64,000 nt of DNA from Chloracidobacterium sp. (GTDB lineage Bacteria; Acidobacteriota; Blastocatellia; Pyrinomonadales; Pyrinomonadaceae): the NCBI GenBank assembly GCA_016716365.1, contig JADJWM010000019.1:124001-188000 (forward strand). Direction: 5' to 3'. Positions 37,272-45,520 of this stretch are shown here, in pieces. The notes under the pieces were generated by a model, which saw nothing but the letters and a program-made list of their open reading frames with translations, was not told where the DNA came from and searched no databases. Made by a program: the position numbers and the translations under genes. The first letter of the stretch is position 1, and every line of letters starts with the position of its first letter.

Positions 37272-38084
37272 TTTGCTACCTCCTTAGATACTTAGGTCTG
37301 AAGCTCAATCATTCTAGCAAGAGCGCGAAATGTGTCAAGTAGTTGTAGTAGAAGGGTTTATCGGTAGTCCCAAGCGGCATTTGATATAAGTTGATAGGCT
37401 GCCAGGCATCCAGTTGTATCTGGCCGCAAACGCTTTCCTCGATTCTGGTTCAAGATCTGACATTTTCGAAAAACGGTTGCATTTCATTATCTCGGACGCG
37501 AACAAAAACGATTCACCGGTAACGATTGCGGTGCCAATTATCGCACAACACTAATAACGAAGCAGACCAAGATTTGTATAGTGATCAAAAGGTGTCAAAA
37601 AACCTAGCAAAAGAACAAGGCATTAAACTCTGATGTTTGCTAGGGTTTAGCTTGAGCAATCGAAGTGTCAAAAAACTAATGTATTCTCACCCCGAGATTC
37701 AAGACGACCTCTTCATTTTCTAATAAGTCGCTTTATTATTCCAGCCTCTGTGCCAACGAGCAAGAATCAACATTGCCGACCACCTTGCGGTTAGATCGTC
37801 GAAGCGTTCCATGCGCTCGAAATCCCACTCCCTGCCAAGACGAACCTCGCTCGGTTCACTATCGTCGACCAAACAATCGTCAAAATTTCGAGTACAACTC
37901 ATGCTTCGTCGCGCCAATCAAAGCGCTCCAATTTGACTTTGTAGCTGTTTTGAACAGGTTTTAAATTGTAGTATTGACGAGCCCAATTATATATGGCGGT
38001 TGTGGCTGTTGTGATTATGACCTGACATCAGACCGCGTGTAATCAGTCCTGTATGTTGGTTCGAGAGACTCAACTGACTCAGAA
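37272..38084. other. 0.8-kb region of remnants
   Basis: No intact gene. Near 37430-37556 a plus-strand trace ends in DCGANYRT, matching the zinc-finger protein at 34400 (NCGANYSRN), with stops upstream. At 37592-37676 a 12-bp direct repeat flanks a hairpin. A minus-strand 65-codon frame at 37720-37917 is not convincing. Confidence 0.5.
37592..37676. repeat. 12-bp direct repeat flanking a hairpin
   Basis: GTGTCAAAAAAC occurs at 37592-37603 and 37665-37676. Between them AACCTAGCAAA (37601-37611) can pair with TTTGCTAGGGTT (37636-37647) with one bulged G. It could be a tiny non-autonomous element, a regulatory RNA or a recombination scar. Confidence 0.4.
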
Positions 38085-38531
38085 TCATCTAATTCCCAAG
38101 AGCAGTTTCACCAGTGCTTCGTCGATATTTTTCCCAATCGGACTATCCAGTTGAAAATCTGCGTAAACCGCTCCGCCGGGCTCGATAAGGAATGTGCCGT
38201 CACCATCACCATACGCTCCAAGCGGATAGAACTCTTTAACACCAGCTGAATCGACGTAGTTCTTAAGGAACTGGCCACCATCACCACTAGAGGGATCGAA
38301 CTCCATTGACAAGCGAGCACAATCAACGCCACGGCCGTCTGAGATAATAGTTAGTCCACCAAATTCTTTCAAGACGGCTTTCGCCGCACGCGGCATGTCC
38401 ACACCATCAGAAATCAGACGTTCGTTACGCCAAAACTCAATATTCTCGTCACCAACCTTTCGTCCTTCGAACCATCCGCATTTTGTAAGTATCTCCGTGA
38501 CTTCAGGAGGAAATCGTTCTTCTATGTCCAT
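38085..38531 (-). CDS. SUKH-3 family immunity protein
   Basis: A 148-residue protein with the SUKH-3 layout: CGWFEGRKVGDENIEFWRNE, AKAVLKEFGGLTI, the central FYPLGAYGDGDGTFLIEPGG and a VYADFQLDSPIGKNIDEAL end. SUKH proteins are the commonest immunity proteins of polymorphic toxin systems and often pair with nucleic-acid deaminase tips. It starts 5 bp after the stop of the RHS deaminase gene. Family from recognition of the pattern; pairing inferred from position. Confidence 0.85.
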   Translation of the reverse strand: MDIEERFPPEVTEILTKCGWFEGRKVGDENIEFWRNERLISDGVDMPRAAKAVLKEFGGLTIISDGRGVDCARLSMEFDPSSGDGGQFLKNYVDSAGVKEFYPLGAYGDGDGTFLIEPGGAVYADFQLDSPIGKNIDEALVKLLLGIR

Positions 38532-38536
38532 ATCAG

Positions 38537-40675
38537 TTAATTCATGGGTTTGATACCAAAATTCTTAAGAACTGACTCACACGCCGAGCACGGAGCCTTG
38601 GGCATTCCGTGCATCGGATGACCAGCTTTCCTAATTGCAACCGTTCTAATTATCGCTCCTGTGAGATCTTCCCCTGCATTAAGTGCTTGTTCAACACAAC
38701 GAATCTCAGCGCATCGGCCTGCAAAATCCTTTAGTAAATTTTTATCAACCTGGTTAATCGCCCCTTGAATACTGGAATTAGTTGTGGCTGGGCCCCCACT
38801 CGTCCCAGTAAAAACTCGACCGCTCACCGTTTCCATGGCAGATGCCGCGCCACTAGTTTTGCCGGCAGCCTGAGCCGCATTCGCTTGGGCTAACGCAACA
38901 TCGTCAAGCGATGTCGCCGCTGCCGGGGTTGACGAGGCTGCCCCTGTCACAATACCTGCAGTCACATTCAGAATTAAGCCCGTCCACCATCCACCTCTAT
39001 ATGGTGTCGACGCCGAATCTACAAAATTGTCTCTTCCGAAAAATTTTAGACCAGCGTCCCTGATCAACCCGGAAACAGGACTCACTGCATCACCGGCTCC
39101 ATTCAAAAACTGCACTGCGTTCCACGCTTCAACGCGACCCTTGTAAACGCCGAATGCAGCACCATAATTAGAAAGCCCTTCCTTATAGTTTGCACTAAAC
39201 GGATCAAGTGCTATCCACCCCTTCTCGACTCCAGCGTAATAAGTAAAATCAGAGACTTTCGACCAGTCTTCGCCCGGGTCTTCGAGGTACCATCGAAAAA
39301 TTGTATCGCCGTTGCCTTGCCGCTGGGAGTACCAAGCCATTCCGGTAGGATCAGTAAACGCCAAAGGGTTATTTCCAACATAGCTGTACCGGTTCCACGT
39401 CTGTGGACTTGATACCCTACCGCTTGCCATCAGGGGGTCGGGGCTCGAGAATCGACCGAGATTGTAGTCGTGATACCGAGCTTGGGCAAAGTCGAGTTCC
39501 GATTCCTTATCCCGTTCATAGCCGGTAAACTGCTTCCTCACGGTGTCGTCCGTGTAATGTAGCCCGCCAGTTCTTTGGCTGGTCGCTATCTCTTCGCCAA
39601 ACGGGTGGTAGTCGTGGCGGGCGGTGACCTTGCCGTTTTTGTCGGTGTTGATGCGTGGTGAGCCGAGGTGATCGTTTGTTAGGTAGGCAACCTTCGCATT
39701 ATTTGTTGAGGCGACGATCGTGGAGTATTCTGCGACCAATTTCCCGGCCGCGTCATACACAAAGATCGTCACCTCGGCCGGGGTTTCACCAACTGCCGGA
39801 ACGTATTTCTTCACCCGCTTCCCGTCGCCGTCATACCAATATTCACCGATCGTTTCGTCCTCATCATCGAGAACCCTTACCTGTTTGTTCTCGGCGTCAT
39901 AGATAAAGGTGCGGTCGTCCGGGTCAGAGGTCGTGTTACCCGCATCGTCAAAGGCGTAATCGTCGCCGCTGCTCAGCCGGTTGTCGGAGGTGTTGATAGA
40001 CGGATTCAGCCTCTTTTTCAAGTCCGTGCACATCGAACCACCGCATTCCTTAAGGAACCCGGTGAAGGTCGTATGCGCTTCATCGAAGTTTCGATTTCCG
40101 TATCGGTCAAACGTGAATGTCTGCTTCCAGCACTTCGTGGGATCCGACGTGCAGTCCGTCCACCCGTTAGGCATCTCTTCGGCTGACTCGAGCCTGTTAA
40201 GCGAATCATAAGTGTACGTCTGCACGGCTGCGAATCCATTGTTTGTTCCAACCGTAGGAACCGTGATTGTCTGCGTCAGCACATTCCCGTTATTCCCCGA
40301 TGTGCCGTAGGTGTAGTTAAGCTTCAGCAGGTCGTATGACGACGCTCCGGTCTTTGTGGTACCCAGAGCGATCTGTGTCGGCTGGAGTCTCGAATTGAAT
40401 ACTGTCGATTCGTAACGAAGATTGCCGAGTTCCATCGAAGTCACCGCACCGGCCGCGTTGTAAACGAAGTTGAAGGCATATTTGTGGAAAGGCCCCGAAG
40501 TAGAGTTCTTCTTGCTCTTAACCACCGAGAGGTCGCCGTTCGCATCAAGCACGTTCTGCACCTTCCGGCCTGAGGGATAAGTGTCCTCGATCAAGGCTCC
40601 CGAAAGGTTGTATGCGTATTCGGTCATGTAACCGCCCGAATCCCCGCCGACAGTCGTCTGCTTACTCTCCGTCAC
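38537..40675 (-). CDS. 5'-truncated RHS protein with YwqJ-like nucleic-acid deaminase tip
   Basis: 712 codons: YD repeats from the start, the core end RYSYVGNNPLAFTDPTGM (about residue 445), a linker, then a tip with a cytidine-deaminase-like zinc site (GRCAEIRCVEQAL, later KAPCSACESVL: C-A-E plus PCxxC). This fits the YwqJ/SUKH-linked deaminases, which mutate or modify nucleic acid. The start is a GTG. RHS-like coding extends a few codons further (FDILERVTESK) to a TAG, so the N-terminal shell and secretion signal are lost. It is therefore a displaced 3' cassette, activatable by recombination into the full RHS gene at 18280. The SUKH-3 gene follows directly. Confidence 0.8.
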   Translation of the reverse strand: MTESKQTTVGGDSGGYMTEYAYNLSGALIEDTYPSGRKVQNVLDANGDLSVVKSKKNSTSGPFHKYAFNFVYNAAGAVTSMELGNLRYESTVFNSRLQPTQIALGTTKTGASSYDLLKLNYTYGTSGNNGNVLTQTITVPTVGTNNGFAAVQTYTYDSLNRLESAEEMPNGWTDCTSDPTKCWKQTFTFDRYGNRNFDEAHTTFTGFLKECGGSMCTDLKKRLNPSINTSDNRLSSGDDYAFDDAGNTTSDPDDRTFIYDAENKQVRVLDDEDETIGEYWYDGDGKRVKKYVPAVGETPAEVTIFVYDAAGKLVAEYSTIVASTNNAKVAYLTNDHLGSPRINTDKNGKVTARHDYHPFGEEIATSQRTGGLHYTDDTVRKQFTGYERDKESELDFAQARYHDYNLGRFSSPDPLMASGRVSSPQTWNRYSYVGNNPLAFTDPTGMAWYSQRQGNGDTIFRWYLEDPGEDWSKVSDFTYYAGVEKGWIALDPFSANYKEGLSNYGAAFGVYKGRVEAWNAVQFLNGAGDAVSPVSGLIRDAGLKFFGRDNFVDSASTPYRGGWWTGLILNVTAGIVTGAASSTPAAATSLDDVALAQANAAQAAGKTSGAASAMETVSGRVFTGTSGGPATTNSSIQGAINQVDKNLLKDFAGRCAEIRCVEQALNAGEDLTGAIIRTVAIRKAGHPMHGMPKAPCSACESVLKNFGIKPMN

Positions 40676-40708
40676 ACGTTCTAAGATGTCAAAACTGTCC
40701 GCCTATTC

Positions 40709-41224
40709 TCATATAGCTAGCTTTTTGTAATTTAACTCGCTTAATACATAACAGGGTAAAACATGATCTTCACTTAAAAGTTCCTTGTTAGCACCGGGTA
40801 AAATATTCAGAATGCTTGTAGGAGGATTGGAATCACCGTTCTGTTCATAGGCAAATTCCGATAGCTTTTGATCACATGAAACTTTTCTGATTAGTTTCAC
40901 CTCATAAAATACTTGGTAATCATAAAAACTACTGTCGAGTCGATTATTATGGTGGAAATACTCATAGACGATGCGCAAAAACCTCATCTTATCGTTACTT
41001 TTTTTAGGTTCAATCTCTTCAAAAATAAAAGTTTGGAATTTAGGACCTACCCCGGCCCCCGAAGTGAGTGAATTTATCGCGGCGAAAACTCTCCCTTTTA
41101 TTTTCTCCGACTTCTGAACACGTTGAAAATCTTGTCCTACCGCAGGCTGAAACAGCGCGCAAATAAGAAGTATTAGAACGGTCAGGTTAAAAAGCTTATT
41201 AATTTTCAGGTTTTCTTGGCACAT
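40709..41224 (-). CDS. Secreted protein, candidate immunity for the orphan toxin cassette
   Basis: From ATG 41224 the product begins MCQENLKINKLFNLTVLILL with a clear signal peptide ending in PAVGQ, then about 140 residues of an unrecognised domain with two Cys. Its start lies inside the last 26 bp of the preceding toxin-tip gene, so translation is coupled. Position and export suggest immunity against an externally acting toxin. Confidence 0.6.
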   Translation of the reverse strand: MCQENLKINKLFNLTVLILLICALFQPAVGQDFQRVQKSEKIKGRVFAAINSLTSGAGVGPKFQTFIFEEIEPKKSNDKMRFLRIVYEYFHHNNRLDSSFYDYQVFYEVKLIRKVSCDQKLSEFAYEQNGDSNPPTSILNILPGANKELLSEDHVLPCYVLSELNYKKLAI

Positions 41225-41654
41225 AGTTAACCTCTGTAATTCTCCCACCTGTTTCACGAACGACCTCGTTACGAGTTTGCAGGTTGACGAACCTCGGATC
41301 AATCGATTCGAAGGGAATGGGTGTCAAATACGTAACCTTAATTTGTTCCGACCCCCTTCCATCGGAAATCCCCTGGCTATATCTCGAAACGTCTACAAAG
41401 TCCCCAACCCCCTGTACCCGATTTTGATGATTATAATTATTTGAAGGTAGATCCAGTCCCGGGAATCCAGCGTCCATTACAGCTTGATGTGCGGCTGTTT
41501 GGCTCATCGACAAGGAAAAATACGCCTCCAGTGCTTCATGGGCAATCACATCTCCGGAACTCAAACCTCCTTTGTTACTTGCGGAATCCGTTACAACAGA
41601 TCGACGCGAGAAAATGAAAACAGACGAATTCGAGTATCCGCTTAAAGAGGTCAT
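41199..41654 (-). CDS. Orphan RHS toxin tip, possible HExxE metallopeptidase
   Basis: 151 codons without any RHS shell. The core-like segment GGLSSGDVIAHEALEAYFSL holds HEALE, a zincin-type H-E-x-x-E, followed by AAHQAV and GFPGL, seen in toxin tips with a predicted protease fold. The C-terminus (QTRNEVVRETGGRITEVNYV) is typical of a tip end. It is probably another displaced toxin cassette. No ribosome site is obvious at its ATG. Catalysis is inferred from one motif. Confidence 0.5.
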   Translation of the reverse strand: MTSLSGYSNSSVFIFSRRSVVTDSASNKGGLSSGDVIAHEALEAYFSLSMSQTAAHQAVMDAGFPGLDLPSNNYNHQNRVQGVGDFVDVSRYSQGISDGRGSEQIKVTYLTPIPFESIDPRFVNLQTRNEVVRETGGRITEVNYVPRKPEN

Positions 41655-41761
41655 TCGAAAAAAAGGTTAGAGCATCAACGCTCGCCCCCGTTTCAGCAAA
41701 TCACGCTATCGAAATCGGTCTTGAAAAGGAGCCGGAACTGCTTTCCAACCGAATCACAAAC

Positions 41762-43942
41762 TTAAGGCTTAATCTGGCAGTAGTAATTTTTTGTAATATT
41801 GTAGAGTTCTTCTTCTGGGACCGGATCGGTCATCGTTTGGAACACGATCTGGGCAATTTTTACCTCCGGCGCAAGTTCAAGCGGTACGGTGCCCGCGTTG
41901 ACAAGCTCCAAAACAATAACGCCGCGAAAACCGGGCGCGATCTGGGCGGCCGTCGCGACCAGCAGGCCAAGGCGGCCGAGGCGGGACTTCCCCTCCACAA
42001 AAGCCATAACATTGTCGGGAAGTGCGATGAACTCCTTCGTCACCCCGAGGACGAGGTCGCCGGGGTGAAGGAGAAACGTCTTGCCTTTCTGGACGAAAAC
42101 CTCTTCCTTACCGATATTCTGAACCAGCAGCTCCTGTTCCGAATCCCCCAACTTGATCGCCTTCAACCTTGTCTTCTTTGCGATCGAGAACCAGTTGCCG
42201 AGCTTCACGTCGATCGACGCGCCGTTGATGCAGTCGTTCGCGAATGGAATAACCGCGATCCATCCATCGTCGCCGACCGGCAACGCCAGGCGGCGGCGTA
42301 GCTCACTGGATGAAAGCACGCCCCCCTGTGAAGCCGGATCCGGCGCGCTTCCTTTCGATGGCGCCTTTTCGTCTTGGGGCTCATCCTTTGCGGGTGGTGG
42401 TGCACTGGAAAGCGGATCGCCGGCGGCCTCTTCCTGGGCATGTGCCGGGATCGACTCGATAGCTTTTACGAGAAGGCGACATGTTTTCTGATATTCCCTC
42501 CTCTTCAACCTCTTGTCGGCGTGCCCGATCTCTATTTCTTCGCCGAAAACCAACTGGTACGCCCACGCAGCCGAGCAAATCTCGGAAAAGCTTGACGGCG
42601 ACTCGTCTTGTACGGTTGGCGGCAGATCGTGGAGCATCCGCTCGACCCGCTCGAAGAATAACGGACTCAAGACGGCTCGCCGGTCGGCGGGGATGATGCC
42701 TTTGACGACCCGCTCGATATGTGGGAGAGCCTTACGAATTGCGGATTCCACCAGCGGGTTCAGTTCGCCATGCTCCTGCTCATCATCCTCCGGGTGCGGA
42801 CTCGGGGCATTCAAAAAGTTGGCCCATTCATCAAGATAATCGAGCACGCCCTGCGAAACGGATTTTTCGAATTTGCTTTCGCTGTGGGCGTACTTCTCAA
42901 GGAATCGCATCATCTTCCGATCCTTCTTCAGATGCCGAAGAAGTTCAGCGATCCGGAACTTTATCTCGGGGTAACCATTTTTGCTGACCGCCGTATCGGA
43001 CCAGGAGAAAACGGTCTTTAGGAACTCGGCCTGGGCAAAAAAGAAAGCGAAACCCATCATCCGCAGTCCCACCAGATCGGCGATAAGTTCGCGCAGGCAA
43101 ATGTTCTTCCTCTCCAGGATCTTCTCCCACCATTGATCGATCGTGCCGTCGTCAACCTCCTCCGATATTTTCGCGACAACCTGCTCTCTGGTTATGTGCG
43201 ACACCCCCTGGATCTGTAGGTCAAGATTCAGTGCCTCGGGAAGTGAGCTCGTATCGATGAAATGACCGAGCTCATGCGCGAGAAGCGGATAAAAAAGAGC
43301 GTCCTCCGTGTCCAGGCCGGCAAACGATAGGATCGCCATCCGACGAGGCGGCCGTTTTGGGATCGTGGAGTCGGGGTTCTGCTCGAGTTCTTTCGCTAAC
43401 CACTTGAGCCAAAGCTTGTGGAGCAGCGGCTCTTTTTTGCTGGCGTTTAATCGCTTGTCCGGGTCGAGCACCGATTGCGACAGGACCTCCTTCAATACCG
43501 CGTTTATCGAGACGTAGGTCAGGTTGTATTTCCATTGTGGACGGATAAGACAGACAGTATCCGTTGCCGCTTCAGGAAAGAATGTCCTTGTGAGCTGTGC
43601 CAATGCCGCCTGGATCGCGGGTGGAGTTTGGCGCGGCGAACTGGCCGTCAGGTAACGGATAAAAGCGTATATTTGGTGCAATCGTACAGCGAGTTTGCGA
43701 ACCCTTTTCCAGTCGGCTGAACCCCCGGCCGGGAGATCGTGATCGCCGAAAAGTTCCACGAGCTCGTCATGGATGTGATCGACAATGCAGAGAAAGACAT
43801 CCCGGAGCGATCCGGCATGCTCGGGAAAATCCTCGTCGTTTATCTTCTGAAGCGTTTCGAGAAGAAATACAGCCTGGTAGTAGACGGCACCGAGGGAGGG
43901 CGATGGTATGAGTTGTTTGACAACTTCTGTGGGGAGAGGCAT
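41762..43942 (-). CDS. Zn-metallopeptidase and dCTP-deaminase (DCD) fusion
   Basis: About 726 residues from ATG 43942 (a TTG lies two codons upstream). The N-terminal half contains a gluzincin-type site, YPLLAHELGHFID near residue 227, with a later helix ELIADLVGLRMMG supplying the third-ligand Glu. An acidic, Pro-rich linker (about residues 490-535) joins it to a DCD/dUTPase-fold domain. That domain has GASIDVKLGNWFS, LHPGDLVLGVT, the substrate loop EGKSRLGRLGL and GVIVLELVN, the last holding the Glu that is catalytic in dCTP deaminases. The Asp of the common IDPGF motif is Ala (IAPGF), so dUTPase activity is doubtful. DCDs deplete dCTP in anti-phage defence. Last gene of a five-gene operon, with a terminator-like hairpin just before it. 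Role as effector inferred. Confidence 0.85.
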   Translation of the reverse strand: MPLPTEVVKQLIPSPSLGAVYYQAVFLLETLQKINDEDFPEHAGSLRDVFLCIVDHIHDELVELFGDHDLPAGGSADWKRVRKLAVRLHQIYAFIRYLTASSPRQTPPAIQAALAQLTRTFFPEAATDTVCLIRPQWKYNLTYVSINAVLKEVLSQSVLDPDKRLNASKKEPLLHKLWLKWLAKELEQNPDSTIPKRPPRRMAILSFAGLDTEDALFYPLLAHELGHFIDTSSLPEALNLDLQIQGVSHITREQVVAKISEEVDDGTIDQWWEKILERKNICLRELIADLVGLRMMGFAFFFAQAEFLKTVFSWSDTAVSKNGYPEIKFRIAELLRHLKKDRKMMRFLEKYAHSESKFEKSVSQGVLDYLDEWANFLNAPSPHPEDDEQEHGELNPLVESAIRKALPHIERVVKGIIPADRRAVLSPLFFERVERMLHDLPPTVQDESPSSFSEICSAAWAYQLVFGEEIEIGHADKRLKRREYQKTCRLLVKAIESIPAHAQEEAAGDPLSSAPPPAKDEPQDEKAPSKGSAPDPASQGGVLSSSELRRRLALPVGDDGWIAVIPFANDCINGASIDVKLGNWFSIAKKTRLKAIKLGDSEQELLVQNIGKEEVFVQKGKTFLLHPGDLVLGVTKEFIALPDNVMAFVEGKSRLGRLGLLVATAAQIAPGFRGVIVLELVNAGTVPLELAPEVKIAQIVFQTMTDPVPEEELYNITKNYYCQIKP

Positions 43943-43952
43943 ACGCAATAAA

Positions 43953-43980
43953 AACGCGCCTTCACAAAGAAAAGCGCGTT
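43953..43980 (-). terminator. Intergenic terminator/attenuator before the peptidase-DCD gene
   Basis: On the minus strand AACGCGC (43980-43974) pairs with GCGCGTT (43959-43953), followed at once by a T run (TTTATT). The hairpin sits between the stop of the 159-aa gene (43997) and the DCD start (43942). It would end most transcripts before the effector unless read through. Confidence 0.65.
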
Positions 43981-43996
43981 AGACGAAAGCACACCG

Positions 43997-44476
43997 TCAC
44001 CTGGGGATCATTCCGAATGAGACCGGGTCGATTCCAACCGCCGATACATATTCCTCTTCGTCACCGGTCAAGGCGATCTGATAAAAAAACTTGGCAAGCT
44101 CGCAAGCCGTTTGCGTATCCTTCTCGTCGAACTCGCGGGTCTTAACGAGAGTTTTGTTGAACCTCGCAAAACGGCGAAGTAGCTGATGAAGCTCGTTCCG
44201 GGGAAGACGAGATTTGAGCGTGAATCCCCTGACCGCGTCCGACGCCATCACGAAAGCATTTATACTCGCCGGAGGATTACTAGGAACCTTATTGTCCCCG
44301 GTCGCACCGAGGACCAGCTCGAAGAATTCTTTCGAATCGTCAAAAACACCAAGCGGGATGCTCTTCGCCTCGAAACGGCGGTTCTCAGCCGCAATTCTTA
44401 ATGCTCGAGCCATCACGTCCGCCATGTATGACCAATAACTCGCACCGTGGACACCCACCGAGATTGTGCTGGACAT
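43997..44476 (-). CDS. Unknown 159-aa protein of the caspase/DCD operon
   Basis: No family recognised. A very strong ribosome site (AGGAGGT) lies 6 bases before the ATG, implying high expression. The protein starts MSSTISVGVHGASYWSYMAD and is mostly helical, with KSRLPRNELHQLLRRFARFN and a C-terminal VGIDPVSFGMIPR. Mid-operon, 48 bp before the peptidase-DCD gene. It could be an inhibitor or a substrate of one of the proteases, but nothing in the sequence proves it. Confidence 0.65.
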   Translation of the reverse strand: MSSTISVGVHGASYWSYMADVMARALRIAAENRRFEAKSIPLGVFDDSKEFFELVLGATGDNKVPSNPPASINAFVMASDAVRGFTLKSRLPRNELHQLLRRFARFNKTLVKTREFDEKDTQTACELAKFFYQIALTGDEEEYVSAVGIDPVSFGMIPR

Positions 44477-44500
44477 TAATTACCTCCTTTTCCTATTTTG

Positions 44501-44529
44501 ATGATACCCCCTAACCCCTTTCGTATCAT
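44501..44529 (-). promoter_or_regulatory. Inverted repeat upstream of the 159-aa gene
   Basis: ATGATAC (44501-44507) and GTATCAT (44523-44529) are perfect inverted arms around a C-rich spacer, 25 bp before the start. It resembles an operator for a dimeric repressor, perhaps the operon's own XRE protein. Confidence 0.45.
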
Positions 44530-44569
44530 ACATATACAATGATAACATCATTCCAGAAATGAGTAAAAT

Positions 44570-45411
44570 TCAGCGCCTCACGCGCACCTTGAGCTCTTCC
44601 AAACGCATTTCAAGCATGTACGGCTCCGCTTGAAACTTGTTGCACAATTGCAACTCGTCGCTCGCCACGTCGTACACACGTCGAGTCCCGAGCTATCGCC
44701 GGATCTCCACCTCGGGCATCAGGAACGCCGCAGGATACCGATTCGCCTGAGCTTCCACCGGGGAACGGTCACCGGAACTGCAATAAAGCGGCCTGTCGGT
44801 GAGCGTCTGCACCGCGTAGCCGTCCTTACCCAAAAAAGAAGCTGGAAATGTCCGATCTCGTGAAGTACGTGAAACAACTTCGTTCGATCGGTCGCCGCAA
44901 ATCCCCTACCGCGGCGGAGACTTTCGGTCGCGTCGACCACTGCGTTCTTCACTCCCTGATATGAGAAATCGCCCGGGAAAAGACCGGCAAACACCCGTCT
45001 GTCGGAGGAAGAAAAGAGCAGGTCATCCTCGATCACCTCGAGATCGAACAGAAATCTCGGGATCATAAACCTGTCCTTGGCGGTGATCAAGCCTTCCCTG
45101 CCGACAGCTCTTCGATAAGTTGAGCGGTCCCTCTCGGCGATGCGTTCGATCCTCAATTGAGGGGAACCGGAGATACCCTCCATCCGAGCCCACTGGGTCG
45201 CGAGCTTTTCCTCGGCGACGATCCGGAGGACCTGGTTCGGAGAGATCTCAAGGAAATCAGCAATAGCGGGAGCAAAGCGTTCGCTCGCATAACGGCGGCC
45301 TGCTTCGATCCGGTTGAGAAAAGATGGCGTCAGATCGAACGGGAATGCGAGGCCTCGCAACGATCGACGGTCAGCCAATCGTTTCTTCCGTATCATCTGC
45401 CCAAGTCTCAT
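44570..45411 (-). pseudogene. XRE regulator and ImmA/IrrE metallopeptidase, frameshifted near the end
   Basis: From ATG 45411 an XRE helix-turn-helix (LAFPFDLTPSFLNRIEAGRR) leads into an ImmA/IrrE peptidase with the zinc site KLFHVLHEIGHFQLLF. At a six-base T run (plus strand 44832-44837) the frame is lost. One extra T restores DGYAVQTLTDRPLY, QANRYPAAFLMPEVEI and, after one TAG, a conserved-looking end (VYDVASDELQLCNKF, MLEMRLEELKV) to the stop at 44570. ImmA-like proteases cleave repressors after DNA damage or infection. Loss or slippage at the homopolymer would remove the last ~80 residues but keeps the HTH and HEIGH. It lies under a palindromic promoter, so it probably autoregulates the operon. 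Confidence 0.75.
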
Positions 45412-45419
45412 TGAGCGGG

Positions 45420-45456
45420 TTTATATGCTATGTTGACAATTTTGTCAACATAGCAT
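45420..45456 (-). promoter_or_regulatory. Promoter with 32-bp palindromic operator for the XRE-ImmA gene
   Basis: On the minus strand TTGACA (45448-45443), a 17-bp spacer and TATAAA (45425-45420) form a near-consensus sigma70 promoter. A perfect palindrome with 15-bp arms (45425-45439 and 45442-45456, arm ATGCTATGTTGACAA) covers the -35 and spacer. The -10 ends 8 bp before the ATG, so the transcript would be essentially leaderless. Confidence 0.8.
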
Positions 45457-45520
45457 CATACACAAGCAGCCATCGGGATCTAAAAAGTATGCAGACCTGT
45501 TTTATCAGCTGCTTTGAAGG

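Noticed and set aside
37720..37917. Minus-strand 65-codon frame
   Set aside because: No ribosome site, no recognisable domain, and it lies in a remnant-rich stretch.
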